A stretch of DNA of 64,000 bases from the NCBI GenBank assembly GCA_019779905.1, contig JABAKE010000006.1:1-64000 (forward strand). The letters run 5' to 3'. The position numbers and the translations under genes were made by a program. The notes beneath the pieces are model-generated. The model had not been told where the DNA came from, ran no database searches, and saw only the letters and a list, made by a program, of their open reading frames with translations. Below are positions 35,001 through 43,756 of the stretch, piece by piece. Source of the DNA: Modestobacter lapidis (GTDB lineage: Bacteria > Actinomycetota > Actinomycetes > Mycobacteriales > Geodermatophilaceae). Every line of letters starts with the position of its first letter. The stretch's first letter is position 1.

Positions 35001-36785
35001 GTGCCCCCACGCCGCCGCACCCGGACCACTGCCCGCCGGTCAGCGGCCCCGAAGGCGGCCCCGAAGGCGGCCCCGAGGAAGGCGGCCCCGAAGAAGGCGG
35101 CCCCGAGAAAGGCCAGCGGCAGAAAGGCAGCGCCCGAGGTCCCGGTTGCCGGGCCGGGGGAGCGGGTGTGGGTGCTCGCCGTCCCGTTCCGCGCGCCGGC
35201 GCCCGGTGCCGGCTGGCACGCCGGCCTGCAGGCCCACGTGTACGTCGGCCCGGCGCTGCCGCCCGCGCTGCGCCCGTACCAGCCGGGCCCGTACACGTTC
35301 GAGCGGTTCCTGGAGGACGAGCTCAACGGCGAGCCGCGGCCGGTGCCGGCCGGCCGGCCGATGCAGCCCCGCGCCGAGCAGCGCACCGGCGCCGCGGCGA
35401 TCGCGGCCGCAGCCGCGGCCGGCCGCCGGATGTTCCTGCTCGGCGACGACCCGGGGGTGGGCAAGACGGGGACCGCCGTCCTGGCCGTCCAGCAGATCGC
35501 GACCCAGCGGGCCGGCAGCGCGCGACCGGTGCGCACCGTGCTCGTCGTCGCCGACCGGCCCGCGGCGATCACCGTGCCGCACTGGACCCGGTCGATCGCC
35601 GCGTTCGGGGGCGCTGCAGCCGAGGGGCAGGGAGTGCGCTGGTGCGTCACCACCTGGGACCGGCTGGGCAAGGTGACCAAGCTCGGGTTCGACATCGTGA
35701 TCGCCGACGAGGCGCACATGGTGCGGCACACGACCACCCAGCGGTGGAAGAACTGGAAGGCGGTGTCCGGCGCGGGCCGGGTGAAGGACGCCCCGTTCGT
35801 GCTGCTGGCCACCGCGACGCCGGCCCACAGCCCGCTCGAGCTGCCCTACCTGGCCCCGCACTTCGCCGCCGTCCACGACGAGCCGCTGCGCAGCTGGTCC
35901 GACCTGCCCGGCCGGCTGGCCGCGCACGGGTTCCACGTGGAACGTGGCCGCTACGGCTGGGTCTGGACCGAGGACGCCGACGAGCGCCGCGCCGATCTGG
36001 CCCGGCTGCGCAGCTGGCTGGCCGACACCGAACCGGCGGCCACCCTGCACCGCCCGGCACCCTGGGGGCCGGTCTCGGTGACCGGCACGGCGGTGGAGCT
36101 GACCCCGGCCGAGCGCGGGCAGTACGAGGCCGAGTGGTCGGAGTTCCGGGCCGAGATGCAGCTGGCCCGGCGGAAGAAGGAGACCGCCCGGGGCAGGGCG
36201 GCGCTGATGCGCTTCCGGCAGAAGGCCGGGCTGATCCGGGCGGGGGCCACCGTCGACTGGGTGACGGCGCAGGTGGAGGCCGACCGGCAGGTCGCGGTGT
36301 CGGTGGAGTTCGTCGAGACGGCGGCCGACCCGATCCGCGAGGCCCTGCTGGACGGCGGCATCGCCGTCGCGGGCATCTACGGGCGCGACCGGTTCGACGT
36401 GGAGGCCGAGCGGCTCCGGTTCCAGACCGGCGAGGCACCGGTCTGCGTGTTCACCGTGACCGCGTCGATCAGCCTGCACGCCGGCGAGCAGCTACCCGGT
36501 GACCTGGCCGCGTCCACCACCCCGCGGGTCGGGCTGTTCCACCAGCCCCGGTTCTCCGGGATCGCCGCCCGTCAGGTCACCGGCCGCACCCACCGCGACC
36601 ACCAGGTGTCGCCCTGGCGGATCGCCTTCGCCGCGGACACCGTGGAGGAGCAGGTGGCCCGGGTGATGGTGGAGCGGCTGGCGGTCACCGGCTCGACCGC
36701 CGGCGGCGACACGGCGAGCCTGCAGGAGATCGCCGAGCTGCTCGACGCCGACTGGCTGCCCGCCGCCTCACTGACCGGGGACTAA
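35001..36785 (+). CDS. DEAD/DEAH helicase with histone-H1-like basic N-terminus
   Basis: About 594 residues from GTG at 35001. Residues 1-46 are built of Lys/Arg-Ala-Pro repeats (AAPKAAPRKAAPKK), like histone H1 tails. The motor has Walker A LLGDDPGVGKTGTAV (GVGKT 152-156), motif II IADEAHMV, motif III LLATATPAHSPLE, and motif VI QVTGRTHRDHQ. It is SNF2/phage-helicase-like but fits no named family that I recognise. Codon and base use are like the neighbours. A parS-like 14-mer lies inside the gene at 35930-35943. Its end overlaps the convergent elaA gene by 18 bp. Confidence 0.85.
   Translation: MPPRRRTRTTARRSAAPKAAPKAAPRKAAPKKAAPRKASGRKAAPEVPVAGPGERVWVLAVPFRAPAPGAGWHAGLQAHVYVGPALPPALRPYQPGPYTFERFLEDELNGEPRPVPAGRPMQPRAEQRTGAAAIAAAAAAGRRMFLLGDDPGVGKTGTAVLAVQQIATQRAGSARPVRTVLVVADRPAAITVPHWTRSIAAFGGAAAEGQGVRWCVTTWDRLGKVTKLGFDIVIADEAHMVRHTTTQRWKNWKAVSGAGRVKDAPFVLLATATPAHSPLELPYLAPHFAAVHDEPLRSWSDLPGRLAAHGFHVERGRYGWVWTEDADERRADLARLRSWLADTEPAATLHRPAPWGPVSVTGTAVELTPAERGQYEAEWSEFRAEMQLARRKKETARGRAALMRFRQKAGLIRAGATVDWVTAQVEADRQVAVSVEFVETAADPIREALLDGGIAVAGIYGRDRFDVEAERLRFQTGEAPVCVFTVTASISLHAGEQLPGDLAASTTPRVGLFHQPRFSGIAARQVTGRTHRDHQVSPWRIAFAADTVEEQVARVMVERLAVTGSTAGGDTASLQEIAELLDADWLPAASLTGD
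35930..35943. promoter_or_regulatory. parS-like palindrome within a coding region
   Basis: Third exact copy of GTTCCACGTGGAAC, here inside the helicase gene where it encodes part of GFHVERG. Intragenic parS sites are normal near bacterial origins. Unlike the other two it is not embedded in a longer palindrome. Confidence 0.6.
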
Positions 36786-37226
36786 CCCCACCAACCGCAT
36801 CGGCAGGTGCGGGATGCCGTCCTCGACGTAGTCCGGACCGGACCGGCGGAAGCCGAAGCGTTCGTACCAGCCCTCCAGGTAGGCCTGCGCGCCGATGTCG
36901 ACGGTGCGACCGCCGCACAGCTGGATGCCGCGCTCGATCAGCCGTGCGGAGAGCCCGCGACCTCGGGCGGAGACGGCCGTCGCGACCCGGCCGATGGCCC
37001 GGTCCGCGCCGTTCTCCAGCACCCGGATGGTGGCCAGCACGGTGCCGTCCTCGTCGGCGAACCAGAGGTGCACGGTGCCGGGCTCGGTGTCCCGGCCGTC
37101 CAGCTCGGGATAGGGGCAGTGCTGCTCGACGACGAAGACGTCCACGCGCAGCCGGAGGAGCCCGTACAACTCGGCGGGAGCGAGCTCGGCGAAGCGAGCC
37201 TCGCGCAGCGGAAGTGCCCCGGTCAC
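36768..37226 (-). CDS. elaA: GNAT acetyltransferase (ElaA family)
   Basis: 152-residue GNAT protein. The ElaA signature is LYGLLRLRVDVFVVEQHCPYPELDGRD near the N-terminus; the acetyl-CoA loop is AVSARGRGLSARLIERG, followed by IGAQAYLEGWYERFGF. ElaA proteins are conserved but their substrate is unknown. It lies downstream of the flotillin gene but is separated from it by a terminator-like hairpin. Confidence 0.9.
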   Translation of the reverse strand: MTGALPLREARFAELAPAELYGLLRLRVDVFVVEQHCPYPELDGRDTEPGTVHLWFADEDGTVLATIRVLENGADRAIGRVATAVSARGRGLSARLIERGIQLCGGRTVDIGAQAYLEGWYERFGFRRSGPDYVEDGIPHLPMRLVGLVPGQ

Positions 37227-37240
37227 CAGGAGATCGTGCC

Positions 37241-37265
37241 CTGACGTTCCCAGCGGGAACGTCAG
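37241..37265 (-). terminator. hairpin terminator after the flotillin gene
   Basis: Inverted repeat with perfect 11-bp arms (CTGACGTTCCC and GGGAACGTCAG) and a three-base loop. It includes the flotillin stop codon at one end. No T-run follows, as usual in high-GC actinobacteria. Confidence 0.7.
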
Positions 37266-38806
37266 GAGCGGTCCGGGTCCGCGCCGTGCCCGTCCAGCGG
37301 CACCCGGGTCACGGCGGGTGCGGAACCGGCCTCGACGTCGTCCGAAGCGCCCTTGCCCAGCCGGCGCAGCATCGCCCCGACGTCCAGGCCGGTGAGGTCA
37401 CCGGACAGCTGCAGCCCCTGGGCGACGTTCGCCGCGACCGAGCGGCCCAGCGCGCCGGCGCCGTCGGCGGAGATGACCGTCATCTTGTCCACGCCGGCCA
37501 GCGGTGCCGACGCCGCGGCCACGACCTCGGGCAGCACCTTGACCAGCAGGTCCAGGATCGCCGCCTCGCCGTACGTGGCGAAGGCGTCGGCCCGGGCGTC
37601 CATCGCCTGCGCCTCGGCCTGCCCGCGCGCCAGGATCGCCGCCGCGTCCGCGGCACCCTCCCGCTCGACGGCGTCGGCGATCGCCTGGCGGCGCAGCTTC
37701 TCCGCCTCGCCCCGCTTGGCGCCCTCGATGGCCTCGGCCTCGGCGAGCGCCGACCGGCGGGCCCGCTCGCCCTCACCGGACAGCTTCGCCTGCTCGGCGG
37801 CGGCCTGAGCGGCCGCGATGGTCGCCTGCCGCTGGGCCTCCGCGGTCAGGATCGCCGAGTTCTTGCGCCCCTCGGCCTCCTGCTCGACCCGGTACCGCTC
37901 GGCGTCGGCCGGCCGGCGCACCTGGGTGTCCAGCTGGGCCTGGGTCAACGATGCCGTCCGCGCCGCGACCTTCTCCTGCTCGGCGAGCACCTGCTGGTCC
38001 TGCGCGGCCTGGGCGAGCGGCCCGGCCGCCGCGGCGCGGGCCTTCGCCGCATCGATCTCGGCGTCGATCTCGGCCTGCTTGAGCTGGAGCTGTCGCTGGG
38101 AGACCGCGATCGCCTCGTCGGCCAGCAGCTGCTCCTGCTGGGCGGCCTGCCGGGCGCGCGCCTCGGCGATCGACGCCTCCTTGAGCACCCGCGCGGCCTC
38201 CGGGCGCCCCAGGTCGGCGAGGTAGGTGCCCTCGGCCTGGATGTCCTGCAGCTGGAAGGTGTCGAGCACCAGGCCCTGCCCGGTGAGCGAGGACTCGGCC
38301 TCCTCGGCGACGGCGGAGGCGAAGGCGGCGCGGTCCCGGATGATCTCCTCGATGGTCAGCCGGCCCACGATCGAGCGCAGCGCACCGGCGAGCACCTCCG
38401 AGGTGAAGGTGTCGATGCCGTCCTGCTGGGCGAGGAAGCGCTGGGCGGCGGCCCGGATCGCACCCTCGTTGCCGCCGACCTTCACGATCGCGACGCCCTC
38501 GAGGTCGCACTTGACGCCCTGCTTGGACACCGCGCCGCGGATGCCGACCGGGATCCGCCGGCTGGACAGGTCGATCGAGTGCAGCTTCTGGACCACCGGC
38601 AGCACGAACACGCTGGCGCCCATCACGACCTTCTGACCCGACATGTCCCGGCTGACGGCGCCGTCGGAGCTGGTCACCGAGCGGCCCTGCCGGCCGGTGA
38701 CCAGGAAGGCCTGGTTCGGCCCGGCCACCTTGATCCGGGACAACACGAGGAGCACCAGCAGGACGACCAGGGCGGCGATGCCGCCGATCGCGATGAGCAG
38801 GGTCAT
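37262..38806 (-). CDS. flotillin/SPFH domain membrane scaffold protein
   Basis: 514 residues. One N-terminal membrane helix (about 3-23), an SPFH/band-7 domain to about residue 200, then a long Ala/Glu/Lys-rich coiled coil (about 205-400, many AEA and QAQ repeats) and a C-terminal flotillin tail (AAILDLLVKVLPEVVAAASAPL). It would organise membrane microdomains. It is coupled by a four-base overlap to the upstream NfeD-like gene, the common YuaF-YuaG (floT) arrangement. Confidence 0.93.
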   Translation of the reverse strand: MTLLIAIGGIAALVVLLVLLVLSRIKVAGPNQAFLVTGRQGRSVTSSDGAVSRDMSGQKVVMGASVFVLPVVQKLHSIDLSSRRIPVGIRGAVSKQGVKCDLEGVAIVKVGGNEGAIRAAAQRFLAQQDGIDTFTSEVLAGALRSIVGRLTIEEIIRDRAAFASAVAEEAESSLTGQGLVLDTFQLQDIQAEGTYLADLGRPEAARVLKEASIAEARARQAAQQEQLLADEAIAVSQRQLQLKQAEIDAEIDAAKARAAAAGPLAQAAQDQQVLAEQEKVAARTASLTQAQLDTQVRRPADAERYRVEQEAEGRKNSAILTAEAQRQATIAAAQAAAEQAKLSGEGERARRSALAEAEAIEGAKRGEAEKLRRQAIADAVEREGAADAAAILARGQAEAQAMDARADAFATYGEAAILDLLVKVLPEVVAAASAPLAGVDKMTVISADGAGALGRSVAANVAQGLQLSGDLTGLDVGAMLRRLGKGASDDVEAGSAPAVTRVPLDGHGADPDRS

Positions 38807-39354
38807 GGGGTGGTTCCTCCGAGGCTGAGAGGCGGGTCGGGAGCTGTGGAGACGACCTGCACGGACGTCTCGGTCGGGGTGTCGACGACGTAGACCGGCG
38901 TGCCGGTGGGCAACGGGACGTCGCTGCGGGCGTGGTACTTGAGCTGCTGGCCGGCGACGGTCAGCCGCACCTCGCCCAGGCCGCCGGCCGGAACCCGTGA
39001 AACGACGACGCCCTGGGCGCCGAGCAGGTGGGCGCGGGTGAGCGTCGGCTCGGTGGGCATGTCGCGGAACGCGGCGGACAGCCGGACGGCGCCGGCGGCC
39101 AGCGGCAGGGCGACGACCAGCCCGCCGGCGAGCGAGCCGAGGACGGTCACCACCCCCGGCAGATCGGGCAGCAGCGCGCTCACCGCGGCCCCGCCGAATC
39201 CGGTGCCGCCGACGAAGGCGGCGATCGCGGGCAGCGAGAACGGGCCGTCGCCGTCGGCGTCACCGAGGTCGGCACCGCCGAGCACGAGCGCGAGCAGCAG
39301 CACGACCAGGCCCACGCCGCCGACGGCGAGGAAGGCCGTCGCGATCGGGTCCAT
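38803..39354 (-). CDS. NfeD/YuaF-like membrane protein, flotillin partner
   Basis: 183 residues with membrane helices near residues 8-27, in the PAIAAFVGGTGFGGAAVSALL segment, and near 65-90, followed by a small beta-barrel (OB-like) domain with the GAQGVVVSRVPAGGLGEVRL start. This is the YuaF type of NfeD protein that travels with flotillin. The stop overlaps the flotillin start by four bases. Confidence 0.88.
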   Translation of the reverse strand: MDPIATAFLAVGGVGLVVLLLALVLGGADLGDADGDGPFSLPAIAAFVGGTGFGGAAVSALLPDLPGVVTVLGSLAGGLVVALPLAAGAVRLSAAFRDMPTEPTLTRAHLLGAQGVVVSRVPAGGLGEVRLTVAGQQLKYHARSDVPLPTGTPVYVVDTPTETSVQVVSTAPDPPLSLGGTTP

Positions 39355-39435
39355 GGGCCCCCCTGGCGGTAACGGGTGGCAACCGTCGCAGTTCAGAGCC
39401 TCGTGATCAAGATGCGTTCGGCAACTCTGACCCGT

Positions 39436-40800
39436 TCAGGTACCCATCGCGTACTGCTGCGCGACCTGGCCCTGCCCGAGCACGGAGTCGAAGATGCCCA
39501 CGTGCGCCATGGCGCCGGCGAACCAGCCGTTGGCCGGCTGGTCGGGCCAGGCGCCGCTGATGGTGTCGTAGCCGATCCGCCAGTACCCGGTGGTGTTCTC
39601 CGCCGACGACGCCCACGTCGTCCCGATGTGCGTCCGGTCCACGTACAGCCGCATGCCGGTGCCCGGCGAGAACGTGGCGGTGACCAGGTGCCAGCGGTTG
39701 TCGTTGTAGGAGCCCGGCGTGGTGACCGTGTGGTAGTTGCCGTTGTAGATGCCGAAGATCAGCTTGCCGGCGTTGGTCATGTAGACGTGCCGGTCGTACT
39801 GGCCGGAGGCCGCGCCGGCGGTCCCGTTGCCGAAGCCGATCAGCTTGCCGCCGTTCCACGTGGAGGTCCGGAACCAGGCCTGGACGGAGAACGTCTGCGG
39901 GCCGGGCACCGCCTGGGTGGTCCACATGGCGCCGGTGCTGCCGTCGAAGGAGACCGCGCGGTCGAAGTCGTCCCCGCAGGCCGGCCCGGCGACCCGGTAG
40001 GTCACGCCGCCGGCGCTGAACGTGCCATCGGCCGACCGGCCGGCCGAGCCGGTGTTGTCCGCCGTCCGCCCGCGCGACTCCTGCAGGTCGTAGAACCGGG
40101 CGGCGTTCGCGCCGGTGGACAGGCTGACGTCGGGGCAGTTCCACCACTTCGCCATCGGGATGGTGACGCCGGGGGTGCTCGTGGAGCTGGTGAAGCGGGC
40201 GGATGCGCCGGGCAGCGCCACCGCGGCCAGCAGGACGGCGACGAGTGCCGTCGCCCGCCGCGCGGAACGGGGCCGGTCGTCCTCCCGGCGGTGGAGCAGG
40301 GCGAGCGCGATCAGGACGGCCAGGGCCGCGGCCGTGCCGGCGAGCGGCGCGGCGCGGCCGCTGTCGGCCCACACCGCCGGCAGCCCGATGGCCGGGAGCC
40401 GGACGGTGCCCACCCCGTGCACGGCTGCGGGGTCGACCAGGGAGCCGTCCGCGGTGGCGTTGGCGTCGCCGCGGAGCCGGAGCCCGCCGTCCTCGACCGC
40501 GATCAGCCGGTGCAACCGCAACTCGCCGGGGGCGTCGGGGTCGTCGACCAGCAGGACCTGCCCGGGCTCCAGCTCGGCGGCCGGCACCGGGCGGACGACG
40601 GCGACGTCACCGGGCACCAGTTCCGGGCGCATCGAGCCGGAGAGCACGACCGTGGACTGCCAGCCGATCAGCGCCGGCAGCACGGAGACGAGCAGGAGCA
40701 GCACGAGCGTGGCGAGCACGGCGCGGGCGGTCACGGTGAACGCCAGCACCGGGCGGCTGGACCGCCAGTGCACGGGCTGCTGGTTCGGGACGGCGGTCAT
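39436..40800 (-). CDS. SipW-type signal peptidase I fused to a LamG domain
   Basis: 454 residues. Residues 20-46 form a membrane anchor; the peptidase has SGSMRPELVPGD with catalytic Ser56, and LRLHRLIAV with His97 in place of Lys, so it is the archaeal/ER (SipW) type; Asp112 in RGDANATAD is the likely third residue. Membrane helix 2 is at about 152-169. A basic loop (RPRSARR), a third hydrophobic helix (183-198) and ASARFTSSTST then look like another SipW-dependent signal peptide. From about 270 to the end is a LamG/concanavalin-like beta-sandwich (WFRTSTWNGGKLIGFG, NRWHLVTATF). It is coupled to the upstream TasA-like gene by a four-base overlap. Confidence 0.88.
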   Translation of the reverse strand: MTAVPNQQPVHWRSSRPVLAFTVTARAVLATLVLLLLVSVLPALIGWQSTVVLSGSMRPELVPGDVAVVRPVPAAELEPGQVLLVDDPDAPGELRLHRLIAVEDGGLRLRGDANATADGSLVDPAAVHGVGTVRLPAIGLPAVWADSGRAAPLAGTAAALAVLIALALLHRREDDRPRSARRATALVAVLLAAVALPGASARFTSSTSTPGVTIPMAKWWNCPDVSLSTGANAARFYDLQESRGRTADNTGSAGRSADGTFSAGGVTYRVAGPACGDDFDRAVSFDGSTGAMWTTQAVPGPQTFSVQAWFRTSTWNGGKLIGFGNGTAGAASGQYDRHVYMTNAGKLIFGIYNGNYHTVTTPGSYNDNRWHLVTATFSPGTGMRLYVDRTHIGTTWASSAENTTGYWRIGYDTISGAWPDQPANGWFAGAMAHVGIFDSVLGQGQVAQQYAMGT

Positions 40801-41402
40801 CGGGTCTGCGCCTCCCAGACGAAGGTGACCGACACGGTGCCGCCCTTGGTGCTGGTCGGCGCGTTGCCGGAGACCGAGTACGTCAACTGGTAGGTCCGGT
40901 TCTCCCCGGCGGGATTGCCGGCCAGCGTCCAGGGCAGCACGCCGCGGGACCAGCTGGTCGGGAAGGAGGAGAGGGTGGAGGTGGTGGTGGGGCCGCTGGG
41001 CACGAACCCGTCGCACTCCCCGTACTGGCCCCCGCCGGTGCCGGCGACCATGCGCAGCGAGATGTACCTGTCCAGGTCCCGGGTGTCGGACTTGTCGTCG
41101 CTGTAGAGCCGGACCTCGGCCGGGACGGACCCGGTGGACCGGACGGCGATGCAGGCGGTGGAGCTCTCGCCGGGCAGGACCTCGTCGAGGGAGAGGGCGG
41201 CACCGAACATCGAGATGCTGTTGGTCAGCTCGACCGTGCCGGTGCCCACCGACGTGGTGAGCGGCCCGGCGCTGTTCCCGAAACCGGCGTACGAGGACTG
41301 CCACACCAGCGCGGTGGCCAGCACGAGGGCGACTGCGCCCGGCAGGAGCAGCCATCGCCGCACACGACGGCGCGGCGGGCGCACGACCTCCGGAACTCCC
41401 AT
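40797..41402 (-). CDS. TasA/camelysin-like exported protein, SipW-type substrate
   Basis: 201 residues from the ATG at 41402. A basic N-terminus (RPPRRRVRR), a hydrophobic helix (17-35) and the cleavage context [11 protein letters not shown] match SipW-dependent signal peptides. The mature chain is beta-rich with [26 protein letters not shown] and TYSVSGNAP, like TasA/CalY fibre-forming proteins. The next gene encodes its probable processing peptidase. The product may be a surface or matrix fibre subunit (inference). Confidence 0.82.
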   Translation of the reverse strand: MGVPEVVRPPRRRVRRWLLLPGAVALVLATALVWQSSYAGFGNSAGPLTTSVGTGTVELTNSISMFGAALSLDEVLPGESSTACIAVRSTGSVPAEVRLYSDDKSDTRDLDRYISLRMVAGTGGGQYGECDGFVPSGPTTTSTLSSFPTSWSRGVLPWTLAGNPAGENRTYQLTYSVSGNAPTSTKGGTVSVTFVWEAQTR

Positions 41403-41465
41403 GACAGGTGCATCGGCCCGTCCGGGCCGGACGTTGAGCGGCCGGTTCACCCGTTCGGGTGGTGT

Positions 41466-41471
41466 TAGCGT
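41466..41471 (+). promoter_or_regulatory. candidate -10 box for the thiM operon
   Basis: TAGCGT seven bases before the thiM ATG with no Shine-Dalgarno motif, the same spacing as for the toxin-antitoxin operon. The 76-bp divergent gap is too short for a full TPP riboswitch, and none was seen. Confidence 0.35.
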
Positions 41472-41478
41472 CCTGCCG

Positions 41479-42285
41479 ATGGACGCCGCTTCCCCCGCCG
41501 CATCCCTCGCCGCGGCCCGCACCGCACTGCGCGAGACCGCCCCCCTGGTGCACTGCCTCACCAACACCGTCGTCCAGACGATCACCGCGAACGCGCTGCT
41601 GGCCGGAGGGGCCGCCCCGGCCATGGTGGACGCCCCCGAGGAGGCCGGTGAGTTCGCCGCCGTCGCCTCCGCGGTGCTGGTCAACGTGGGCACCGTGCAC
41701 GCCCGCACCGCCGAGGCGATGCGGATCGCCGCGCGGGCGGCGGGCGGGGCCGGCACCCCCTGGGTGCTCGACCCGGTGGCCGTCGGCGGGCTGGCATTCC
41801 GCACCGACCTGGCCGCCGAGCTGGTCGCGCTGCGCCCGACCGTGGTGCGCGGCAACGCCTCGGAGGTGCTGGCCCTGGCCGGCGCCGGGTCCGGTGGCCG
41901 CGGCGTGGACAGCACCGCGACGGCGGACGACGCGCTCGCCGCCGCCGGGGAGCTCGCCCACCGCACCGGTGGCGTGGTCGCGGTCAGCGGGGCGGTCGAC
42001 GTCGTCACCGACGGAACCCGCACCGTGCGGATCGGCGGCGGGTCGGTGCTGTTGACCCGCACCACCGGCGCCGGTTGCGCGCTCGGCGCGCTGGTCGCCG
42101 CCTACGTCGCGGCCACCGGCGATCCGCTGACCGGCACGGTCGCCGCGCACGCCCACGTGGCACTCGCCGCGGAGATCGCCGCCCGCCTCGCCGAGGGCCC
42201 GGGGACGTTCGCCGCCCACTGGCTGGACGCGCTCGACGCCCTGGACGGCGACGCGCTGGCCCGGGCCGACGTGCGCAGCTCATGA
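41479..42285 (+). CDS. thiM: hydroxyethylthiazole kinase
   Basis: 268-residue ribokinase-like enzyme that salvages the thiazole half of thiamine by phosphorylation. Landmarks are [63 protein letters not shown], and the catalytic/anion-hole loop [13 protein letters not shown]. Start is ATG at 41479. It overlaps thiE by four bases, beginning a three-gene salvage operon. Confidence 0.96.
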   Translation: MDAASPAASLAAARTALRETAPLVHCLTNTVVQTITANALLAGGAAPAMVDAPEEAGEFAAVASAVLVNVGTVHARTAEAMRIAARAAGGAGTPWVLDPVAVGGLAFRTDLAAELVALRPTVVRGNASEVLALAGAGSGGRGVDSTATADDALAAAGELAHRTGGVVAVSGAVDVVTDGTRTVRIGGGSVLLTRTTGAGCALGALVAAYVAATGDPLTGTVAAHAHVALAAEIAARLAEGPGTFAAHWLDALDALDGDALARADVRSS

Positions 42286-42923
42286 GATCCGGCTTCGACC
42301 CGCGCCTCTACCTGGTCACCGACACCGCGCTGTGCGCGCCGCGGTCGGTGCCCGAGGTCGTCGCGGCCGCGGTCGCCGGCGGGGTGACCGCCGTCCAGGT
42401 GCGGGACAAGACCGCCGGCCGGCGCGAGCTGCTGGCCCTCACCCGCGCCGTGCAGGCGGTGCTCGCCGACCGGCCGGACGTGCAGGTGGTGGTCGACGAC
42501 GCCGTCGACGTCGCCCTGCTGACCGGCGCCGGCGTGCACGTCGGGCAGCAGGACCTGCCCGCCGCCGAGGTCCGCGCGCTGCTGGGGCCCGGACCGCTGG
42601 TCGGGGTGTCGGTCGGGAACACCGCCGAGCTGGCCGGGGTGCTGGCGCTACCGGCCGGCACGGTGGACCTGGTGGGGCTGAGCCCGGTGTGGTCCACCCC
42701 GACCAAACCCGACGCCGGCGCCGGGCTCGGGCTCGACGGCGTCCGCACGCTGGCCGCGGCCGCCCGGGCCGGTGGGCTCCTGGCGGTGGCGATCGGCGGG
42801 ATCTCCGCCGGGAACGCGGCCGCCGTGGCCGCGACCGGGGTCGACGGCATCTGCGTGGTCTCCGGCATCTGCGCCGCCGCCGACCCGGCCGCGGCCGCCC
42901 GGACGCTGCGGGCCGCGTCGTGA
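42282..42923 (+). CDS. thiE: thiamine-phosphate synthase
   Basis: 213-residue TIM-barrel enzyme that joins HMP pyrophosphate and thiazole phosphate to thiamine monophosphate. Seen are [48 protein letters not shown], the diphosphate loop [19 protein letters not shown] and [13 protein letters not shown]. It overlaps both neighbours (thiM stop, thiD start) by four bases, so all three are translationally coupled. Confidence 0.96.
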   Translation: MRSGFDPRLYLVTDTALCAPRSVPEVVAAAVAGGVTAVQVRDKTAGRRELLALTRAVQAVLADRPDVQVVVDDAVDVALLTGAGVHVGQQDLPAAEVRALLGPGPLVGVSVGNTAELAGVLALPAGTVDLVGLSPVWSTPTKPDAGAGLGLDGVRTLAAAARAGGLLAVAIGGISAGNAAAVAATGVDGICVVSGICAAADPAAAARTLRAAS

Positions 42924-43744
42924 CGGCCGCCGTGGCCCTGACGGTGGCCGGCAGCGACCCGAGCGGCGGCGCCGGCATCCAGGCGGACCTGAAGACCTTC
43001 AGCGCGCTGGGTGTCTACGGCACCGCGGTGCTGACCGCGCTGACGGCGCAGAACACCCGGGGCGTGACCGGGGTGCACGCCGTTCCGGCGGAGTTCGTCG
43101 GCGACCAGCTGCGCACCCTGTTCGACGACGTGACGGTGCACGCCACCAAGCTGGGCATGCTCGGCTCGGCGGACGTGGTCCGCGAGGTCGCCCGGGTGCT
43201 CGCCGACCGGCCCGGCGGCCCGGTGGTGTGCGACCCGGTGATGGTGGCGACCAGCGGTGACCGGCTGATCAGCGAGGAGGCGGTGGACGCCGTCCGCGGC
43301 GTGCTGCTGCCGGTCACCGACCTGCTCACCCCGAACGTCCCCGAGGCCGCCGCGCTGCTGGACGTCGCGCCGGCGACCCGGGCCGCGGAGCTGGCGGACC
43401 AGGCCACCGCGCTGCTGGCGCTGGGGCCGGGCGCGGTGCTGCTCAAGGGTGGCCACCTGGGCGGGGACGAGAGCGTCGACGTGCTGGTGACGCCGGCGGG
43501 GGTGGTGGTGACCCGGCGGCCGCGGGTGGCGACGACGGCGACGCACGGCACCGGCTGCACCCTGTCCGCGGCGATCGCCGCGCTGGCCGCGCGGGTGCGG
43601 CCGGCCGAGCCCGGCGCACCGCGGGACTGGACGCCGCTGGTTGAGGGCGCGCGGAACTACCTGCAGGCGGCGCTGGAGGGCGGCGCGGCGCTGGGGATCG
43701 GCTCCGGGCACGGCCCGGTGCACCACTTCACCGGCTGGTGGTGA
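42920..43744 (+). CDS. thiD: hydroxymethylpyrimidine (phosphate) kinase
   Basis: 274-residue ribokinase-family enzyme that makes HMP phosphate and pyrophosphate for ThiE. N-terminal [53 protein letters not shown] and the anion hole [12 protein letters not shown] are intact. The GTG start overlaps thiE. The stop is 12 bp from the convergent TPR gene; a short ACCGCT/AGCGGT palindrome between them may end transcription. Confidence 0.96.
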   Translation: MTAAVALTVAGSDPSGGAGIQADLKTFSALGVYGTAVLTALTAQNTRGVTGVHAVPAEFVGDQLRTLFDDVTVHATKLGMLGSADVVREVARVLADRPGGPVVCDPVMVATSGDRLISEEAVDAVRGVLLPVTDLLTPNVPEAAALLDVAPATRAAELADQATALLALGPGAVLLKGGHLGGDESVDVLVTPAGVVVTRRPRVATTATHGTGCTLSAAIAALAARVRPAEPGAPRDWTPLVEGARNYLQAALEGGAALGIGSGHGPVHHFTGWW

Positions 43745-43756
43745 ACCGCTGAGCGG

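Noticed and set aside
39853-39868. Further parS-like site CGTTCCACGTGGAGG in the LamG part
   Set aside because: The right arm is broken at its last two bases, and it is within a coding region; weaker than the three exact copies.
41403-41478. TPP riboswitch before thiM
   Set aside because: The gap is only 76 bp, and no CTGAGA or ACCTGATC-type conserved parts were seen on the plus strand.
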